Assembly (NCBI GenBank): GCA_012861695.1
Contig: JAAOOA010001621.1
Coordinates: 1-64,000 of the forward strand
DNA length: 64,000 nucleotides
Direction: 5' to 3'
DNA from: Trematomus loennbergii
Lineage: Eukaryota; Chordata; Actinopteri; Perciformes; Nototheniidae
Shown: piece by piece, positions 1 through 11,600 of the stretch
Position numbering within the stretch: the stretch's first letter is position 1
Layout: the number at the start of each line of letters is the position of its first letter
Program-made: the position numbers and the translations under genes
The notes under the pieces: generated by a model
The model's input: only the letters and a program-made list of their open reading frames with translations
Told to the model about the DNA's origin: nothing
The model's database searches: none

Positions 1-300
1 GCTGGAGAGGATTACACAGCAGATGGAGGCGGGACACTTCACACTTCAGAAGTCACAAGATGAGATAGGACTTTATTTAACCCCAAGGAAATTGTTTGGG
101 TATTTTCTGCTGTAAACAAATGTACATTTCCCCTCTCTGGGACGGATAAAGGTATTCTGATTCTGATGAACTGAACATTATGATTAGATCCATATTGAAC
201 ACGTGAGAAACATGTGCTCAGCGTGTGGAGTATTTGATTTAATTAAGAAACAGTCGTCATGTTCTCACCCTGTCCGAAGCATTTAGGTTAGATTTAACAG
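1..300. other. Non-coding flank with retroposon-like tail
   Basis: No gene is seen. The stretch around 85-170 (a 'ccccaaggaaattg' stretch, then 'ggataaaggtattctgattctgat') resembles the 3' tail of a fish retroposon, ending in a short repeat of TTCTGA. I cannot assign a family. Confidence 0.3.
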
Positions 301-327
301 GTGACCTCTATTAATCTGACTTAATTC

Positions 328-475
<148 letters not shown>

Positions 476-672
476 TATTATTGATAGAAAACATCGCCTT
501 TTCTAAATAATAACCACTCTGCATGCTTGAGAGGGCAAAACAAATGGATTAAACAACTGTAAAAATCGCTTAAATAAATGCATCATGGATAATGTGATTA
601 TCTGGGTGGATGGATTTAGGGGGAGAAGAAACAGACTAGAAAGGTGAGAGAAGATTTGTGAAGAGTGTGTAA

Positions 673-1454
673 TGGCGCATTTCCACTACACGGTCGGCCT
701 CGGCCACGCTCGGTACGGCTCGGTACGGCTTGGCCGCGTTGGGCCGACTCACTTCATGCTGCGCTTCCATTACAGTTTAGGAACTGGGGTAGTTACTATA
801 GTAACGCAGTGTAGGCGGAGCCGTGACGTCATCTTCAATGAGAACTCCAGAAACACAACACAGCCGTTAGCTGTTAGCACTCAGAGCTCACAGCTCCTCA
901 TATATGTTCAGAAACTAGACAAAAGTTAAACAAGTACACACCACAGACTGTCTGTGTCATGGCGAATACAGTCGCTGCTTTATTTATGTCTGTATAGGCC
1001 GTTGTTGTGAGTGTGGACGGTCGGAGCATATACTGCGTTAGCTTAGCCAATCTCCATCTAGAAAAAACACGAATTTTAAAAGGTTTTTCGCCTGCCGTCT
1101 GTCTGCAGACTTGACAAAGCATTAATTCATGGTTTTTACTAACCGGTATCAGTATGTTGTTACTTCGGCATCATTTTGAAACGTGTATTACAATTAAATC
1201 ACGGTCAAATATGTCCATCTTGTTGTAGTTCTAGCCCTCTTGCCAGCGCTCTCTCTCTAGTTTAGCATACTCAGCCCGACTCAGCCCTGTTTGTTGGCCC
1301 CGATAGAACCACAATTTTGTCGGGCCAGAAAAGAGGTAAAAAAGTGGCCCCGGGCCGGGCCGTAACTAGGCCTAGTGGAAGCGCAACCAAAAAACGGGTA
1401 CGGCACGACACGGCACGCTTAAAGCGAGCTCCGCGCTGTAGTGGAAATGCGCCA
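673..1454. mobile_element. PIF/Harbinger-like non-autonomous element
   Basis: The ends form a perfect inverted repeat beginning TGGCGCATTTCCACTACA and are flanked by a 3-bp TAA duplication (670-672 and 1455-1457). A 3-bp TWA target site is the hallmark of PIF/Harbinger transposons. No transposase is seen. A second copy lies at 33307-33965. Confidence 0.7.
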
Positions 1455-1532
1455 TAAGAGCGCTGAGCTTCATTTAAACAATAATTGAAGCTTTCAGATT
1501 CTGAAGATTCAAACATGGCTCTCCTCCTGTTC

Positions 1533-1607
1533 CTATGGTTCTTCTGTCCGTTCTGCAGAAACCAGGTTCAGGTCTGAGTTGTTCTCATACTCACAACAAG
1601 AGTCTAA
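1533..1607 (-). pseudogene. Orphan last exon of a CD22/Siglec-like receptor (copy 0)
   Basis: This 75-nt stretch follows a splice acceptor (ccatcag on the minus strand) and reads LDSCCEYENNSDLNLVSAER then TEEP and a stop. It is homologous to the 96-nt terminal exons of genes A-F, which read LDPFSEYENVSDLNMVSAEQ. The tyrosine is kept but the ITIM +3 position is Asn instead of Val, so the ITIM is lost, and the C-terminus is shorter. No juxtamembrane, TM or Ig exon is found upstream (1608-6830). It is best read as the decayed end of an older unit of the array. Confidence 0.6.
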
Positions 1608-1694
1608 CTGATGGAGAGACAACGAGAGGAGAGTCAGAGGCGTCAACACGTGGATACATTCATACTTTTGGTCAAACAGAATTCAACGTTTCCA

Positions 1695-2225
1695 TATTTT
1701 GCTCCTTTTTCAGTGTTTGTTGGAAAATGTGTGAAAACATTGTACTGAAAAAACTGAAACGTTGATTTGAAATAAATGTAATATGTCCACAAATTACACA
1801 TAAATGTATTAGGTTAGGTGAAAGCAATAATTTAAAGGGCCCATGTCATGCTTTTCCGGTTATTACCTGTCCCCTGTATAGGACAGAGAGTGAATACCTG
1901 GTGAATACACATACTATACAGAGATGCTTTATGAGAAACCAATGTGATTTTGGAAAATTGCACAATATACATTTATTCTAGTAGACCTCAACAATGGAAA
2001 TATGATCAGTAGAAATGGCCATGACATGGGCCCTTTAAGTTTAAATAGGTTCAACTAAATATGATTGCTTTCTTAATATCATTGCTTCATCTAACCTAAT
2101 ACAATTATGTGTCATTTGTTGACATAATACATTTAATTCAAGTCAACGTTTCAGTGTTTCCATTTCAATTTTCACACATTTTCCAACAAACACTGAAAAA
2201 ATGAAACGAAAAACAAATATAGGAT
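1695..2225. mobile_element. Foldback (long inverted repeat) element with nested MITE
   Basis: The arms 1695-1835 and about 2035-2225 are inverted copies of each other; both encode FFSVCWKMCEN on opposite strands. The core end motif ACTGAAAAAACTGAAACGTT also occurs in the intron before the TM exon of the array genes (about 9500-9750, 22760-23110, 29135-29345, 53040-53260). The centre holds a second element at 1836-2034. Confidence 0.6.
1836..2034. mobile_element. TTAA-flanked MITE (piggyBac-like), short form
   Basis: Inverted ends AGGGCCCATGTCATG / CATGACATGGGCCCT are flanked by TTAA on both sides (1832-1835, 2035-2038). It is an internally deleted relative of the 818-bp copy at 7122-7939. 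Confidence 0.65.
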
Positions 2226-4650
2226 CGTGTGTCATTCAAGTAGAGCTGCTGGGACTCCCAGCAGCTTCTACTGAAGCGAGTAAATCGCCAGAACGCCGAC
2301 ACCTCCTCATCTCCACCGCTCCCATGTTTTATTTTGTGTTGCCATAAGTTAGTCTCTCTGCGTTTGTGCGCTGGGCGAATGCTAATGCTAATAATGCTAA
2401 TGCGAGGATAATAAAATGGCGGCTCTACAAAACAATCAGAACTGGGGCACTTTTTTCCCCCAGGAAAGTACCATCTCTCAGCAGGCACTAAAAATGGGGT
2501 AAAAGTTCCCGGGATTAAGTGCTCTTTTTGGTGTGAACGCGACATAAGGGGTACTAACGGAACTAAACGCGAAAAGTACGGTGAAAAGTACTCCGGTGTG
2601 AACGCGGCTATTGTGTTCTTTGTAACCAAATATCTCTCAGAGGGGCGTGGGAGGGGCTCCTTATTTTCATCTAAAGTAACAGACAGAGAATCAGCACTTT
2701 AGAAACAGGGCTGAAACAGAGGGGATTATGGGATGCTGCAATGATCTGTTTGGTGTTTCAGCCAATCAGAGACAGGCTCTGTATATATCTGAGACCTATA
2801 ATAAAGTAATGAAAAACAGTATAATAGGGGACCTTTAAAGCATGGAGACATGTCACAGCAGAGGTACTAAATACTAATATGAACCTGAAATAAGCAGAAT
2901 ACAGCATTCTTGCGTATTACTGAATACTGAATCACAAAAATAGAAACTATCTAAAGAAAAGAATGAAGAAAGTGGGGACAACACGCAGCAAATGGCTTAA
3001 TTCAAACCTGGCATACATTGAGATATCTGTGAGCCCCTTGCAGTTTTATAATAGTTTGGATTATACAGAACTGATCTTAAGACTGGTTCTTTGTCAGGTT
3101 GTTTTCATAGTTTAACTTCTTTCATGGTGCATCTGTTTTTCACTTTGCACGTACAGTAAACAAGGTTTTCATTTACTCTCTGGTTCAGAAATATCATCGT
3201 CCCCTGTAAATCCTAAGCGTGCAAATAGTGTTACAATATAAATGCAGATGTACATACCTCTCACTGCGTAAAGGAGGATAATATAGCCTCCCGTCTGCCT
3301 CTCCGTTGAATCAGCAGGTATATCATGGGAAATACTGTATGTCACTGAGTCTTTAAACAATAGGATGTGGTCTTTGTGTCTGTGGTACAGTTGTTTCAGA
3401 CAGATAAGCTGTTGAAAACCAGCCTGGTTTCCTTCCTCTTTTAGTAAGTATCCAAAAGCAAGGCATCAGTACAGCAGTGTTCGATCACCTATTGATTTAG
3501 TATCTTTAATCAGATTTAAGATTAGGGAGCATGGCCACGCCTCAACCTCACCTAACCTCAAAACATGTTTTACTAAAATCTGGTCAACACATCTGGCCTC
3601 TTTTGTCTCCAATTTCTCAAGCCAACCTCCCTTAGCCTTCCCTTCATCCATTTATGACCCTTCCTTTCTAACCTCTTCATTCTGAAGTAAAAAGATATGA
3701 TTCTACACTGTATTGAAGTAAACATGTATTGTTTGAACTGTTTTAGGTAATCACAAACGGGTTTTGATAATCACTTAGAAAAAGAATGTTATTCTCACTT
3801 TTAAATTCACTGACTTAGAGATTCTGTGTTTCACACACCAACATTGATCCTTATCACCACTAAGAGCCAGATACGGTCACTAAGTCGTTAAAGACATCGT
3901 AAAATAGGTGAAGAAGAGCATGGGAAGAGAATGTGGTGGAGATAGGGTGAAGATAAACGTTGACTTTTGACCTAGTGTGGCTTGGGATCTCACTCTCTGG
4001 GCAGACCTCTGATTGAACCCGGCCAGAAGCGAATCCAGCCAATCAGGGCACTTGGGGGAGGTGGTCAGTTTAAACAGCTCCTCCCCAGGGGTTCTCTGAT
4101 TCGCTTGGGAGAAAAATGGGAAGGAAGAGATGACCAATCTCCGCCCCAAAGATAGATAGAAATACTGATGTTTGTGTGTGTAAAAATGCTTTTGGGTTTG
4201 GTGAGTTGGTTGGTCCAGATATCTATGTCCGCATCGCATCACAGACCTGAAGTCCAATTTCTTTTTGGTTTGATGAGTTGGTTGGTCCGGACGCATTTAT
4301 CCGCATCGCATCACAGACCTAAAAGTCCGGGGTACTCGAGTACTCTGTATAACTTGTATATGTGTTTGGTTTCCTACTAGAAGTAAACTCAGATAATTTG
4401 TTATAACTTTGATTCCGGTGTTTTCAATTCCTTTCTTATTTTAATAGAGATTTCAGCCTCATCCAACGAACGGCGCGTAGCAGAGGTGTTCTATCCCAAC
4501 AATTCCTACGCCCTGTCTCTACATACCTCTCGAACCCATCTATCCCTCCCGTCATCCATTACTCCCTTCATCCCTACATTCTCCCCACCTTACGTCCCAC
4601 TTTATTCCTATATCCCTCTCATTATCAACTGATCCCTCCTTCTCTACATC
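2226..4650. other. Gene-poor stretch with repeat debris
   Basis: No supported gene. 2450-2850 holds the right part of a TTAA-type MITE ending 'aggggacctttaa', related to 47615-49225. 4190-4330 holds two direct copies of a roughly 70-bp unit containing 'gagttggttggtcc' and 'gcatcgcatcacagacct'. The stretch 3980-4500, with that direct repeat and an end in 'cccaaca', could be an old LTR, but I could not find matching flanks. Confidence 0.4.
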
Positions 4651-4659
4651 CCCTTAGAT

Positions 4660-5020
4660 GCTATTTACACCCGGGTGTCCGTAGCTAACAATGCTATTTA
4701 CACCCGGGTGTGCTAACAATGCTATTTACACCCGGGTGTCTGTAGCTAACAATGCTATTTACACCCAGGTGTGCTAACAATGCTATTTACACCCGGGTGT
4801 CCGTAGCTAACAATGCTATTTATACCCGGGTGTCCGTAGCTAACAATGCTATTTACACCCGGGTGTGCTAACAATGCTATTTACACCCGGGTGTCTGTAG
4901 CTAACAATGCTATTTACACCCAGGTGTGCTAACAATGCTATTTACACCCGGGTGTCCGTAGCTAACAATGCTATTTACACCCGGGTGTCCGTAGCTAACA
5001 ATGCTATTTAGACCCGGGTA
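4660..5020. repeat. 28/33-bp minisatellite with CCCGGG palindromes
   Basis: About twelve units of 'gctatttacacccgggtgt' are followed alternately by 'ccgtagctaacaat' (33-bp unit) or 'gctaacaat' (28-bp unit). Each unit contains the palindrome ACACCCGGGTGT. The array sits between two related pyrimidine-rich stretches (about 4520-4650 and 5130-5330) that share 'ccatctatccctcccgtc'. Confidence 0.9.
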
Positions 5021-7100
5021 TTTATGGAAATGTTTCTTTGATAATATAATTCCCTTGTGCTGCTGGGTCAAATTGTAATTCCCCTATGGTGGATGTATAA
5101 AGGCACTTCTTATCTTAAGCACTGTAGCTATTTACGCCCTTTCTTTACATATCTCTCTCCCCATCTATCCCTCCCGTCATCCATTACTCCCTTCATCCCT
5201 TTAGTAATGAATCCCTCCTTCTCTACATCCCTTTATCTCGTAGTTCCCTACATCCATGCATCCCTCCATTTCTACACACCTCCCATCATCCCTTTATTGA
5301 TTCATTCATCCCTACATCCCTAAATACAATTACTCAAACACAATTTGATAAAAAAGAGGGGCGGAGCTTATGCCTGCTCATGCGGGAGATACTGCATTGA
5401 TGAAACGCCATATCATGGATTATCAAGGATTATTTCTGAAACAGTATGGAGCTCAAAGGCTTTCTCTCTTGCCGGTTATACCACAAGGTGAGTTCCTTTT
5501 TATTTCCGCTGCTTCACACACATGCTCTGTGCCAGTGGTTCCCAACCTGGGGGGCGCCAAAGATCGCAGGGGGGGCGCCAGGCCTCAGATGATTTCAGGC
5601 CAAATATCATATTTAGACTTTTTTTTTTGTACATATAATTGTAACGCAATACATGATTGTCACTAAAAGCCTTGTCTCTACATTACAATAAAATATAAAA
5701 AAGAATTGATTAATTAATTTGAATACAAATTCAAGTTAGTAGCTATTATAGGCATACAAAGACAGAAATGTATAATTCTTTCTTTAATAGAAATGTTTCT
5801 TCTGCCCGTAAAGTGTCCAAACCAGGCTTTTCTGGATAAGCGCATTTTTAAAACATAGTCATTGTCCATGCCGGTTTCAGATTATTTGTCACAGTTGCTC
5901 CGATCAGATTGGTCTCCTCCATTTTCTAGATTATTTACGACTTTTCAATCCACATAAACACATCGGCAAAATCCGGCTTACTTTGAGCATGTGTTTTAAA
6001 CAGTTTAATCCCTTTGTGAATTGTTTCCACTTGCGCCGTCCTTTAATTTCTTCATACAGCGGGAATCCAAATTAATTAATCTTGAGTCCAATAACCATCA
6101 AAGTCACTCCAATAGTGCTCCTTAATTACGCTTTCAGCGATGCTAATGTAAACACCGACCATATTACGTCCAAAACAGTCGGGCATTGTTTCTGATAGCA
6201 ACTTTCTGATAGTGCCGTGTGTCCGCATTGCCGATATGACGTCAAATCGGACGCAAATTGCCGCTCGAAAGCGCTGGAGACGCTGTAGTACATATGCCAG
6301 GCCTGTAAGTGGCGCTGTAGTCTGCCACAAAAGCAGCGAAGAAGACTTCCCGCACATGGTTGCCATGGTTTCCCTTCTGTTTATTCTCCGCTGTGGACGC
6401 TCTGGCTCTTTTTCTCCCTCCCCGAGGCAAGCGTTTGCTCCTGCTGCTGTAATTCAATGCAATCCCTCCCTCGCTGTAATTCTCTCCGGTAGTCCACCAG
6501 CAGATGACAAACACCCAGTTCTCCGCCTCTTTCAAGGGACGAGGGGACCGTGCGGCAGAGTTTCAGTTAGATTTTTTTCCGCCGGTCAACATGTCCGTTA
6601 AAGTTTAAATCTTCCGGACAAAATTTGAAAAGTGCCGGTCAAAGGTCTTCTTTGTTATTTATTGAGCTTTACAAAAACAGGGCTGGAAAAGAGCAAATAG
6701 AGCGAAATGAGGGATGGCTAAAATGCATGATCTGTTTGGTATTTTGAAAAAAAAACTTCACAGACATGTTTTATATAGGTATGGCCCTACACTATATTTG
6801 TCAAATATAGCATGATAGGTCCACTTTAACATAGACATTTTTCACTTTTTAAATGTGTATTTATTAACTCTCACTTGATAAAAATGGCAGAGTAGACAGT
6901 TTCGTTACAGACGGACAACCTAACATCTCTTGGAAAACAGCAAGATTACTTTTACAAAAGCTAAAAAAAAAAGAAATGTACATTTGTATAGTTGTTTACA
7001 CTTTAGACTCAAAAACAATTCAGAAAAAGAGAAGGAAACCAATAGCAGTCCCATTTTCAAGATGTACTGTCTGATTAAACATTGAAGCACAATCTATGAT
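5021..7100. other. Repeat-derived stretch between copy 0 and unit A
   Basis: No supported gene. At 5532 'cagtggttcccaacctgggg' looks like a hAT terminal repeat. 6250-6680 is homologous to the interior of the Harbinger-like element at 15270-15530. 6790-6835 is the right end of a TTAA-type MITE. From about 6830 the sequence becomes the 3' flank common to all array units. Confidence 0.45.
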
Positions 7101-7121
7101 GAGGTTTAAAGAAGAACTTAA

Positions 7122-7939
7122 AGGGCCCATGTCATGGCCATTTTCACTGATCATAATTCCATTGTTGAGGTCTACTAAAATAGATTTATATTGTGCAATT
7201 TTCCAAACTCACATTGGTTTCTCATACAGCATCTCTGTAAACTACGTGTATTCACTGAATTTCACTCTCTGCCTTTAATGGCTCGTTGTAGCTCCAATAG
7301 CTCCAGCCCCCACCCTGTGCTCTGATTGGTCGGGATGTTGTGAATCGCGCTGAGCTCCGTGGAGGTGTTGTTTCCTTGTTAGCGATACACAGCCAAACAC
7401 AGCCAAACTCATCCTGAGCACACACAAAGTCACAGCCGAAGTAAAAACAATAAGTGTGGCTTGATATGAGTAAGAAAAAGGTTGATAAACGCTGTGAGAA
7501 TGGGTCTGCAAAGAGAATTTCGCCATGATCCCAACTGTCTGTTATCAGCCTGCAGCCAGGGAGGAGAAATCAGCTGAGCTGCCTGCTCCCTGCACACAGA
7601 TGTGTGTGTGAGGAAGTCCGTGGATTGGTCAATTTGGACCAATCAGCAGGGGCTTAACGTAACGGCTCCGCAGACGTAACGTAACGGCTCCACGGATTGG
7701 TCCATTTCGTTCCGGGTACGGCTTGACATCATGCCGTACCCGGAACGAAATGGAAGAATCAAATGGACAATGACGTATCTCCAACGAGGCGTTTTGGGGA
7801 GGTATTTTCTGTGTTAGAGTTTTACTCGCTACAGGGTGTACTTTGAGGGTTTGTGACTCTGCACACCGTTTACATGCATAAAAACCTTCATAACACACAA
7901 GGGGTCGGGTAATAACCGGAAAAGCATGACATGGGCCCT
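7122..7939. mobile_element. TTAA-flanked element (piggyBac-like MITE), 818 bp
   Basis: Ends AGGGCCCATGTCATG and its inverse are flanked by TTAA (7118-7121, 7940-7943). Paralogous flanks in other units (for example about 20345) read 'gaagaacTTAAacg' without it, so this insertion is specific to unit A. No transposase is seen. Confidence 0.7.
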
Positions 7940-8154
7940 TTAAACATTTTTTAAAAGAGGAAGAAGCAAGTTACAGATATTTATAAAGAATACTTAGAAG
8001 AACAGCTGTGAGAAAGAGAATGAGGAACTGGTTTAACCTTCATTAAACAACAAGGAGTCAAATGTAAGCATCATTTTAGAAATACAAGGCGGAATGAATG
8101 GATTAAATATGAGGATCACAATTCAACAATAAGTAAGGCGTTTGAAGAATCAAC

Positions 8155-8262
8155 CTGTGTGTGTGTGTGATCTAGCATTACTATCCTTGTGGGGACCTAG
8201 ATCTGTTTATACAGTCAGTGTGGGGACTCGCCTCCCTTATGGGGACATAGGGGAGTGTTTCT
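8155..8262. repeat. (GT)n-GACCTAGCATTACTATCC module, unit A
   Basis: A short GT run is followed by 'ctagcattactatccttg' and two 'tggggac' blocks. The same module follows the 3' end of every array unit (also 20605, 27328, 31734, 46389, 51463) and is internally deleted here. Confidence 0.6.
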
Positions 8263-8686
8263 TTTTTTCCCCAATTTTACTTTTATCATGACATTTTCAC
8301 TATAAAATGTATACACATTGAAGGAATGCTGCAAATATGATAAGTAGTTAGGATGCTAATTGTAAGCTGATGCACATTTCTGTTTACACCCCCACTCTTG
8401 CAGTAAAGTGTGTGTTTATACTGTTCATTAAAATAAACATTTTACTCCATCTCCTGTACATGTTGTTTCTGACTCCTTTCACTCCTACCTACTGTTAGTT
8501 AACACCATGAGAACTGAGGGTAAATGTTTCCTCTTCAATGTTTCACTTCTTTCTGTTTCATCAGGTGAGTCTCCCTCTGGTTTGATGCATCTAAAATAAA
8601 TCATGTAAAGTTCTGGTGAGTTATTTCTCAGGAAGTTGTTTTGGGTTTGTTTTCATAAATACAGCTGAGTAAGAGCTGGCTGACCT

Positions 8687-11600
8687 TCACACCAGGTCCT
8701 CCTGCTCCTCTGGTTCTTCTGTCTGTTCTGCAGAGACCATGTTCAGGTCTGAGACGTTCTCATACTCAGAAAAAGGGTCTAACTGATGGAGAGACAATGA
8801 GAGGAGAGTCAGAGGCCATCATTTGAGAGAAATACAATTATATTTGATATTAAACTAAAATTATGAAACCAAGTAATGTATTTATGATGTGTGACCTCGT
8901 TTATTAACAACAGGTAATAATCATTTCTAGAGTAGGATCTGTCACTGTCTCACCTCCACAGTCTCTATGGGTTCATTCGCTTCAGTGGTGGAGCTCGAAG
9001 CCTTTCTTCCTGAATTTAATCCAAAAACAAATAGATTTATGAATAAAAGGATCATAAAAATTCATCTTTGAGAGTCAGTACACAGGGGAACATATCAATG
9101 CTGGATATGATTATGCATTTGCAGAGTTACCTCATCCAGAGAAAGAAAAGGAGCAGAGGAATCAGCACCAGAACCACCAGAACCACCCTGGTGATGTTCA
9201 TGATCATTGGGGATTTATCTAGAAATGGAGGCAAACAGTTGTGAGATACTTTACTGTAACATACTGTAACTGGAACCTTGAACAGAAACAAGCCTGTTTG
9301 CTATCCTGGATCAATAAATGTTAGAACGAGCTGCCCATCGACACCAGAACAGCAGAGAGGCTACACAACTTGCGTCGTAGACTGAAAACCAAATCTGTTT
9401 CTACTGCACGATGGTGTTAATATAAAACAAATATACATATAAAAAAACTTCCTATTTCTGTATATTCTTAAAATAGTTTGGCTTCTTTGAACCGAGGTTA
9501 GACTCTGTGAGGAGTTTGAAAAAGCAACACGTAAAAATCTAAAATGTTGACTTTAGTTAAATGCATTATGTCAACAAACATCACATAACTGTATCAGGTA
9601 AATTGAAGGCAATAATATTGCGTTGAAATTCCAAATATTAGGTTCAACTTAATATATTTGGTTCCAACTAACCTAATACAGTTCTGTGGCCTTTGTTTAC
9701 ATAATACATTTAATTAAATTCAACGGTTCAGTTTTTTCCGTGTGCATACAACTCCTAAAATCTCCTGAGGCTGCTCAGTGAATTTTATCCGACTAATAGC
9801 CGAGAATAGCTGAGGGAAGTTTGTAGTTATGATCAGTAAAATATCCCCCTGTGGATTGAACCTTAGAATGATCTGTTTCACTCACATTTCACATCAAAAA
9901 AAACTTTTCCGATGTCCTCCTTCCCAGCTCGTTCTCAGCTGTACAGAAATACTCTCCAGAGTCAGAGGCCTGCATGGAGCTGAAGACAAACTGTGGTTCT
10001 TCATTCAGAATAGAAGAGTATGAAGTTTCATCCTTGTACCAGGTGTAGTTAGCTGCTGGGTTAGCATCACTGCTACAGGACAGAGTCACTGAACTGCCCT
10101 CCTCTATCTCAGCAGAGAGACTCACTGACACAGAGGGAAGTGTTGGAGGATCTGGAAGAAAAGGTATAGAAATACAACTATTACTGTATAAGGCAAAATC
10201 AAACTAGCTTGTCTTTAGTGCCCCCTACTAGAAGAGGCAGCAAACCTGAATGATAATGACAAAGTGCAAAAGCAGAAGACGTTAAAGAGGCCCTGTTATG
10301 CTTTTGGGGTTTTCTCTTTCCTGTAGTGTGTCATATAGATTTTTGTGCATGTAAATGGTCTGCAAAGGCTAAAAACCCTGTGCTCTTCCAGAGGGAGTTT
10401 CTCTCCCTCAAGGAGAGCGCTAGCGCTCCAACACATTGTACGTGATAGGCTAAAGGGGCGGGACATATCTAAGCGGTTGACCAATCACAACAGAGCCGGC
10501 CAGCTAACCAATCAGAGCAGAGTGGGCTCTGGTTTCAGACAGAGGGTGAAAAGAGATGCTGCAGCACAGGCAGTATGAGAAAATAAAGAGCTTTTTGAAC
10601 ATTAAAGCATGGAGACATGTCACAGTAAAGACAGGAAATACAAATATGAAGCTGAGAATGAGCATACAATGTCCTCTTTAAAACAGTGCAGTGAACTCAC
10701 ACACTGAAGGAGAACGGTGATTCTCATGTCCGTTTAAAGCACAGGAATAGATGTCTGCTGAACCAAAGTTGACTAAAGAGTAAGATATTCCTGTCCAAAG
10801 TTCCTCTCCATTCTTGTACCAGATGTAGGAAGTATTATCAGGTACATGACAGCTGGTCTGACACTTCAGCTCTGCATGGTCTGAATACGCTCTGCTCACC
10901 TTCAACTGGAGATCTGGATTTGTGAAGAAGAAACAGGAACACAGCTCTCAACATACTTGCAAAAACCACACTCTCAACATACGTGCAAAATCACTAAACA
11001 TTTGGAAATATAAAACATGAGTGTTACCTGTGACAGACAAAGTGACTCCAGGTGAACCAATATATGATCCACCTTTTTGGATGATTATCCTGAACCAGTA
11101 CTCAACTGAGTCGCTCTCTGTCAGGTTTTTGATTCTCAGAGTGCAGATGTTGTTTTCACAGCGATCCTCTACACGACCTACATACTCTGAGTCTGTTTTC
11201 AGATCTACAAGTTCACCATCTTCTTTTTAGTAAACCAGAACGTTTTCTCAACTATGGTAAACCACACTTTGAATGGGTATGTGTAGGTGCATCTCATTTC
11301 CACTGTTGATCCTTTTACTGCACAGATCTCAGTAGAAGAGTAAGTCACTCCCCAGTCATCCTGACCCTGAACCACTGTAACACAGAGCACATCAGAAACT
11401 ATAATCAGACTCATATCAACATCAGGAGACACATTTCCATTGGTGAAGCTGCTTAGTCCACATTTCTCACAACAACATATTCTCCCGCGCCATCAAAGTA
11501 AAATAATGTTATAGCGCCAAGCTTTTGGATAAAAACGATGACTGTTTTACTGCAGATTTATATTATTTTACATTACATTACATTACATTACATTGCATTT

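Noticed and set aside
672..929. Plus-strand frame in the first Harbinger-like element
   Set aside because: It lies across the terminal repeat of a non-autonomous element and resembles no transposase.
3169..3360. Candidate signal-peptide exon for copy 0 (ATG near 3348, GT donor near 3258)
   Set aside because: The frame from this ATG meets a TGA before the donor and does not match the MSLPARGF exon of the array.
3980..4500. LTR with a duplicated enhancer-like 70-bp repeat
   Set aside because: The direct repeats are real, but no TG start and no target duplication could be matched, so it is not listed as an LTR.
6212..6601. Overlapping frames on both strands
   Set aside because: The region is homologous to the interior of a Harbinger-like element at 15270-15530; neither frame is conserved there.
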